DNA of 6,492 nucleotides from Oscillospiraceae bacterium. Lineage in GTDB: Bacteria > Bacillota > Clostridia > Oscillospirales > Ruminococcaceae. Below are positions 6,442-6,492 of the stretch, in pieces (the first letter of the stretch is position 1; every line of letters starts with the position of its first letter). The translations under genes were made by a program, and so were the position numbers. The notes beneath the pieces are model-generated. The model was not told where the DNA came from. It did not search any database and saw only the letters and a list, made by a program, of their open reading frames with translations. The DNA lies in the NCBI GenBank assembly GCA_015067375.1, contig SVMQ01000129.1, positions 1-6,492 on the forward strand, written 5' to 3'.

Positions 6442-6492
6442 GAAGCCTGCATCGGCGCTGATTTTCAATGCAGGGGTTACGCTACCGAAGCA
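6442..6492 (+). pseudogene. GNAT acetyltransferase, resumed 3' fragment with acetyl-CoA loop, cut by the right edge
   Basis: Read from 6442 the sequence encodes EACIGADFQCRGYATEA. This is the conserved GNAT segment (family form E-Y-C-I-G-x-x-x-x-x-K/R-G-Y-A-T-E-A). The acetyl-CoA pyrophosphate-binding motif Q/R-x-x-G-x-G/A is present as Q-C-R-G-Y-A at 6466-6483. No start codon with a ribosome binding site precedes it, and its frame is closed by the DUF4304 stop (6430-6432), so it is not independently translated as far as can be seen. It is most simply the remainder of the GNAT gene that begins at 5763. The residues expected between the two fragments, roughly 45-50 by comparison with typical RimJ/RimL proteins, are absent. 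The gene should continue beyond the right edge for about 50-70 codons. Confidence 0.75.

Noticed and set aside
6446..6474. Inverted repeat CCTGCAT / ATGCAGG, looking like a terminator or an attC-like site after the DUF4304 gene.
   Set aside because: The loop is 15 bases, there is no T-tract, and the same bases encode the conserved GNAT segment CIGADFQCRGYATEA. Coding constraint explains the sequence; no integron core sites are seen.

Overview
The window looks like a chromosomal segment of a Gram-positive Clostridia member, probably a plant-fibre degrader of the Ruminococcus type. The reasons are strong AGGGG/GGAGG Shine-Dalgarno sequences, a xyloglucanase-type GH74 protein, and a SalX/SalY-style ABC pair. 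The organism call is inference; no rRNA or other marker gene is present. All recognised genes are on the + strand.

Layout. Positions 1-1019 hold the C-terminal part of a GH74-family beta-propeller glycosidase, cut by the left edge. A complete MATE-family multidrug/cation antiporter gene follows at 1048-2391. It is closed by a hairpin with a perfect 10-bp stem (2417-2444). The next intergenic region carries an extended -10 promoter, preceded by a TTTAAG-N5-TTTAAT direct repeat that resembles an OmpR/PmrA-type response-regulator site. This promoter should drive a tight operon of a two-FtsX-domain ABC permease (2596-4965) and its ATPase (4980-5744). The pair is of the type used for antimicrobial-peptide export or resistance; no two-component system lies in the window.

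The most interesting part is 5763-6492. A GNAT acetyltransferase gene starts normally behind the ATPase but loses family resemblance after about 49 codons. It runs in frame into about 36 residues that resemble the extreme C-terminus of a polymorphic-toxin nuclease domain. An AT-rich, intact DUF4304-family gene (6028-6432) follows at once. Directly after its stop codon the acetyl-CoA-binding part of a GNAT protein resumes (6442-6492, cut by the right edge). The simplest reading is that about 530 bp, consisting of a toxin-gene tail plus its neighbouring small gene (a candidate orphan immunity gene), has replaced roughly 45-50 middle codons of the GNAT gene.

The GH74 and MATE genes have no evident functional link. 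The permease and ATPase form one transporter. The interrupted GNAT gene was probably the third gene of that operon, so the DUF4304 gene now sits where the transporter promoter can transcribe it.
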